DNA from: Udaeobacter sp046731855
GTDB lineage: Bacteria; Verrucomicrobiota; Verrucomicrobiia; Chthoniobacterales; UBA10450
Length of the DNA stretch: 8,325 nucleotides
Direction: 5' to 3'
Assembly: GCA_046731855.1 (NCBI GenBank)
Contig: JBKPLX010000088.1
Location: 1-8,325 of the forward strand
The notes below the pieces were generated by a model. That model did no database searches, was not told the DNA's origin, and was given only the letters and a program-made list of their open reading frames with translations. A program made the translations under genes and the position numbers. How positions within the stretch are numbered: position 1 is the first letter of the stretch; each line of letters starts with the position of its first letter. Below, piece after piece: positions 5,607-8,325 of this stretch.

Positions 5607-8141
5607 ATGAAAAAACAAATTAATCCGACCATTAAAGCTCATCTTATCCGAAGCGCGTTTTACGTGCTTCTGTTGCTGGCCGTGTGCGTGATTCCCTTCG
5701 CGCTAGGCCAACGAAATAGCAATAACCGAGGCGGCCATGCTGCTTTGGCCGCGTCGGCCCCCACGAAAAATGTGGCGCCAGTCGTGTCGGACTATCTGAA
5801 GGCGCCCACTGCTCCTTCCAGCGTGCGTTTCAGCTGGGAGATGCCGCATCTAGCTACGAAGCTTTCAGGCTGGCCCATGGTCACTGGTCAAACCGGAGCT
5901 CGCGCGATTCGGGTCCCGTTAAAGCCGGAACGTCCCGCTGGCACCTGCACTTGGAGCATCGTGGCCAATTATCCGCTCGTCATCGAATCGCCTTCTGTGT
6001 GCAGCGACGGCACCTTCGGCTATGCTGCAGGCGGGCTTGACCCCTCGACTTTCACTCCGACAGACGCCTTTAACCGCTACGACCCACTGCTGGACACTTG
6101 GACGCCGTTGGCAAACCTGCCAACCGCTGTCGGTGATGCTCGCTCAGTTTATGCCGCCATTACAAACTCGATCTATGTCTTCGGGGGCATCACCGACTTC
6201 TTCAACGGCACTGTCACGGACCTCGTCCAAATCTACGATGTCGCGGCCGATACCTGGACCACCGGTACCCCTATGCCTGCTGTGCGGTTTTTCCCTGCCA
6301 CTGTTTACTACGACCCCAACGGGAAAATCTACGTCGCCGGTGGAATCGACGGCACGTCCGAAACCAACACAACCTGGGAGTATGATCCAGTCGCTGACAC
6401 GTGGAACACCTCGCTCGCGCCCATCCCGGTGGCGATGGGCGGCAGCGCTGTCAGCCTTGTTGGGCAAAACATGTATCTGCAAGGTTCTTTTGGCTTGGGC
6501 GCGACGGACCTGAACTACCGCTATGACATCGTGGCTGACTCTTGGACACAAATGGCGCCGATGCCTGCCGCACGGTACGAGGCTGCCGGGGCGGCCATAG
6601 GCACAAACACCTACGTCGTCGGCGGCGGCGATCCGTCTTTTGATTCCAAGGCCTCGAGGGAAGATCGCTTTTCGGCGATGGTACGAGCGCCAGCTACTTC
6701 GTTCAAAACAACCTACACCTACGATACGATCACTGATACGTGGTCGAGGTTGGCAAATACCAATGTGAGGCACTCTTTCACAGGTGGAACTGCAATTAGC
6801 GACCTCCTGATAGTGGTCGGCGGATTCGACGGCGTTAGCGGCGACACGAACACTGTGGAAACGGCGCAATTGGTAGGCTGCACACCGACGCCACCACCTG
6901 CATGCACACCGCCCCCGCCGAACCTGTCCGGGCTGGTGGTCGGCGATGGGTTGACCATCGGCTTTGCGCCAAATGGCTATCAGCTTATTGCCAGCAACAT
7001 CGTTAATTATACCTTTTGCAAGAGCGTGAGCGCGCCAAACGAGTTCGCCATCTTCCAGACCCATAATCCCTGGGGCTCTACCGTGGTAGCGGACGCTATC
7101 GCGTGTGCCCAGCACACTTCTCAGGTGTTTACGCCGGATCAGTTGGCTGGATTCGACTTCAGCCAGTATCGCGTAGTGATTCTTAACTGGGATGACACGT
7201 TCCTCGATGAGTTCGCCACTCAGTACGAGGCAGCGATTCCCGCGCTGGAAGCCTATGCTGCCGCCGGCGGCGTCGTGTGGGTGCAAGGCGCCATCCAAGG
7301 GAGCGATCCCGAGGAGGACTGTTACCCATTGCCTTTTGGCGGTCGGTCGTGCATCGACTTTGGTTCCAGTGATCCCATTGTCGATCCGTCCAATCCGATG
7401 GTGCAGGGCGTGCCCAGTCCTATTACCGGCGACTTTGCCAGTCACGTAGCGGATCCGTGCCTGCCAGTTGAGGCGCACATCGTCGTGGTGAACGGGGACG
7501 ATAACAATCCTGTGCTCTACGAGCTGGGACCAGGCGCCGCTTGCGCTTCACCTACGCCACCCCCGCCAGTGTGCGATATCGGGTTAATCCATAACGGCGG
7601 ATTCGAGAGCGGTAACTTCACCGGCTGGACCGTTGACGGCACGAGTCCCTCTCCGCTAGTCACCAACATCGTTCCGTACATCGGCAGATTCTCCGCGCTC
7701 GTGGGCGGCAACGCACCGCTACAATTTTGCGGCTTCGTATTCCCCGGGCCACCAAGTGGGGACAGCTCGTTCTATCAACAGTTCGGGCCGGTGCCTGCTG
7801 GCACTACGCTAAGCTTCTGGCACTGGAACTGTAACACCAGCTTCGACATCTCTTTCGCCTGGCAGGACGCTTACATCATCGATACTGACGGCAACATCCT
7901 CCAAACCATCTACCATCAGTTGTCCAACGCCGAATGTTGGATTCCTCAGACAGTGGACCTTAGCCCGTGGGTAGGCCAGACCATCGGCGTCAAGTTCCTG
8001 GTGCATCAGGATGGCTTCGGCGACCTCACCAGCATGTTTGTGGACGAGGTACAGGTAACCGTGCCGGGCCCATGCGCAAGTCCAACGCCAAGACCTACGC
8101 CTTCACCCAGGCAGCGCCCGAGCCCACATCCTCGGCCGTGA
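5607..8141 (+). CDS. Exported kelch-repeat protein with Rossmann-like and CBM-like domains
   Basis: Complete 844-aa exported protein. A signal peptide is clear: basic n-region (MKKQINPTIKAHLIR), hydrophobic core about 19-33, likely cleavage ALG|Q at 34/35. Kelch repeats occupy about 125-425, with repeated GG strands (YAAGGLD, YVFGGI, YVAGGID, YVVGGGD, VVGGFDG) and YDxxxDTW motifs, giving about five to six blades of a beta-propeller. A short insert (about SKASREDRFSAMVRAP) sits in a late blade. After a TPPPACTPPPP linker, residues 441-646 resemble a Rossmann-like, glutamine-amidotransferase-like fold (YRVVILNWDD, then ALEAYAAAGGVVWVQG) without an evident catalytic triad. A PTPPPP linker leads to a CBM/jelly-roll-like domain (about 656-828; NGGFESGNFTGWTV, then FVDEVQV). 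The tail is PTPRPTPSPRQRPSPHPRP. The role is unknown; carbohydrate or surface binding is inferred. ATG 5607 is chosen because it gives the signal peptide; no Shine-Dalgarno precedes it, only a pyrimidine run TCCTCCTCT (5598-5606). Confidence 0.88.
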   Translation: MKKQINPTIKAHLIRSAFYVLLLLAVCVIPFALGQRNSNNRGGHAALAASAPTKNVAPVVSDYLKAPTAPSSVRFSWEMPHLATKLSGWPMVTGQTGARAIRVPLKPERPAGTCTWSIVANYPLVIESPSVCSDGTFGYAAGGLDPSTFTPTDAFNRYDPLLDTWTPLANLPTAVGDARSVYAAITNSIYVFGGITDFFNGTVTDLVQIYDVAADTWTTGTPMPAVRFFPATVYYDPNGKIYVAGGIDGTSETNTTWEYDPVADTWNTSLAPIPVAMGGSAVSLVGQNMYLQGSFGLGATDLNYRYDIVADSWTQMAPMPAARYEAAGAAIGTNTYVVGGGDPSFDSKASREDRFSAMVRAPATSFKTTYTYDTITDTWSRLANTNVRHSFTGGTAISDLLIVVGGFDGVSGDTNTVETAQLVGCTPTPPPACTPPPPNLSGLVVGDGLTIGFAPNGYQLIASNIVNYTFCKSVSAPNEFAIFQTHNPWGSTVVADAIACAQHTSQVFTPDQLAGFDFSQYRVVILNWDDTFLDEFATQYEAAIPALEAYAAAGGVVWVQGAIQGSDPEEDCYPLPFGGRSCIDFGSSDPIVDPSNPMVQGVPSPITGDFASHVADPCLPVEAHIVVVNGDDNNPVLYELGPGAACASPTPPPPVCDIGLIHNGGFESGNFTGWTVDGTSPSPLVTNIVPYIGRFSALVGGNAPLQFCGFVFPGPPSGDSSFYQQFGPVPAGTTLSFWHWNCNTSFDISFAWQDAYIIDTDGNILQTIYHQLSNAECWIPQTVDLSPWVGQTIGVKFLVHQDGFGDLTSMFVDEVQVTVPGPCASPTPRPTPSPRQRPSPHPRP
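8078..8138 (+). repeat. C-terminal Pro/Arg/Thr tail of the kelch protein
   Basis: The last codons read SPTPRPTPSPRQRPSPHPRP and end CCG TGA. The HPRP ending matches the orphan tail at 5161-5175, and a near-identical terminator follows both. Confidence 0.75.
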
Positions 8142-8142
8142 G

Positions 8143-8164
8143 GGTAGTTGATTAGTGATTAGTG
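8143..8164 (+). repeat. GGTAGTT motif and GATTAGT tandem just after the kelch stop
   Basis: GGTAGTT (8143-8149) follows the stop as it does after copy 1 (3218) and copy 2 (3897). Two tandem GATTAGT heptamers follow (8150-8163). It is a shared 3' flank of genes with Pro/Thr tails; function unknown. Confidence 0.5.
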
Positions 8165-8169
8165 AAGCG

Positions 8170-8205
8170 GGAACTCGCCAGGCAACTCGCGAGTTCCTTG
8201 CTTTC
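8170..8205 (+). terminator. Rho-independent terminator with GCAA loop (after kelch gene)
   Basis: GGAACTCGCCAG / CTCGCGAGTTCC around a GCAA loop (8182-8185), then TTGCTTTCT. It differs from the terminator at 5216-5251 by one stem base, giving a C-C mismatch (8179/8188), so it is slightly weaker. It lies 28 bases after the kelch stop. Confidence 0.75.
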
Positions 8206-8223
8206 TGTAGCCCGGGTCGCCAA

Positions 8224-8262
8224 CCGTGCTTTGGGAGTCGCTCCCCACGGGCCTGTTTTTTT
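8224..8262 (+). terminator. Second, back-up terminator after the kelch gene
   Basis: The hairpin pairs CCGTG (8224-8228) with CACGG (8246-8250) and GGGAG (8233-8237) with CTCCC (8241-8245), with a CTTT bulge and TCG loop. A seven-T tract follows at 8256-8262. The stem is bulged but the T-tract is good. It is likely a back-up to the first terminator. Confidence 0.6.
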
Positions 8263-8265
8263 CCA

Positions 8266-8303
8266 ATTAGTGAATATTCGTGAACATTTGTGAAATTCGT
8301 GTC
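8266..8303 (+). repeat. Tandem ~10-bp repeat ATTNGTGAAN
   Basis: Four consecutive units: ATTAGTGAAT, ATTCGTGAAC, ATTTGTGAA, ATTCGTGTC. The ten-base spacing places equal bases on one face of the helix. A related pair lies at 5397-5414. It is an intergenic repeat of unknown function. Confidence 0.6.
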
Positions 8304-8325
8304 TAAACTCCGTCCACTTCATAAC

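Noticed and set aside
6144..7478. 444-codon open frame on the minus strand
   Set aside because: It lies entirely opposite the kelch gene, whose domains and signal peptide are clear. Its translation is Arg-rich with no recognisable domain and no start context, a typical antisense shadow of GC-rich coding DNA.
1..8325. CRISPR array, tRNA, rRNA or insertion sequence
   Set aside because: No regularly spaced long direct repeats, no cloverleaf or rRNA sequence, and no transposase motif or paired terminal inverted repeats with target duplications were seen.

Overview
The window looks like chromosome of an uncultured soil-type bacterium, most plausibly Verrucomicrobiota of the Chthoniobacterales / 'Candidatus Udaeobacter' kind. 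The reasons are moderately high GC by eye, large secreted proteins with Pro/Thr linkers ending in an Arg-Pro-Thr-Pro-His-Pro tail, a kelch protein with a characteristic long signal peptide, and intergenic DNA full of short palindromes. The taxonomic call rests on recalled family style, not on a marker gene, and is moderate at best. All credible genes lie on the + strand.

Layout. (1) 3-2741: a 5'-truncated secreted subtilisin-like (S8) serine peptidase with a full Asp/His/Ser triad, a PA insert, an Fn3-like domain, a Pro/Thr linker, a C-terminal beta-type domain and a Pro/Arg/Thr tail. (2) 2754-3200 and 3478-3894: two tandem paralogous copies (80/118 identical, no gaps) of a small four-cysteine 'G[YF]WKNHP' domain. 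Each follows Pro/Thr linker DNA and neither has a signal peptide. They look like C-terminal fragments of larger exported proteins. (3) 3201-3396: a spacer between the copies with four perfect inverted repeats. (4) 3895-5004: about 1.1 kb with no convincing gene, holding palindromic repeats. (5) 5005-5178: an orphan Pro/Thr tail with the usual ending and stop codon but no body, followed by a strong GCAA-loop terminator and a second inverted repeat. (6) 5531-5606: a candidate sigma70 promoter and a 19-bp palindrome leading into (7) 5607-8141: a complete 844-aa exported protein with kelch repeats, a Rossmann-like (glutamine-amidotransferase-like) domain, a CBM-like domain and the same tail. (8) 8142-8325: a near-copy of the terminator, a second terminator and a tandem 10-bp repeat.

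No metabolic pathway or operon is evident. The common thread is that four different reading frames plus one orphan end in related Pro/Thr/Arg-rich coding DNA, and the orphan and kelch tails are also followed by nearly the same terminator. My main hypothesis is a lineage-specific C-terminal tail for exported proteins that spreads by recombination as a tail+stop(+terminator) unit. Its role (surface anchoring, glycosylation or simple linker drift) cannot be decided from sequence alone.
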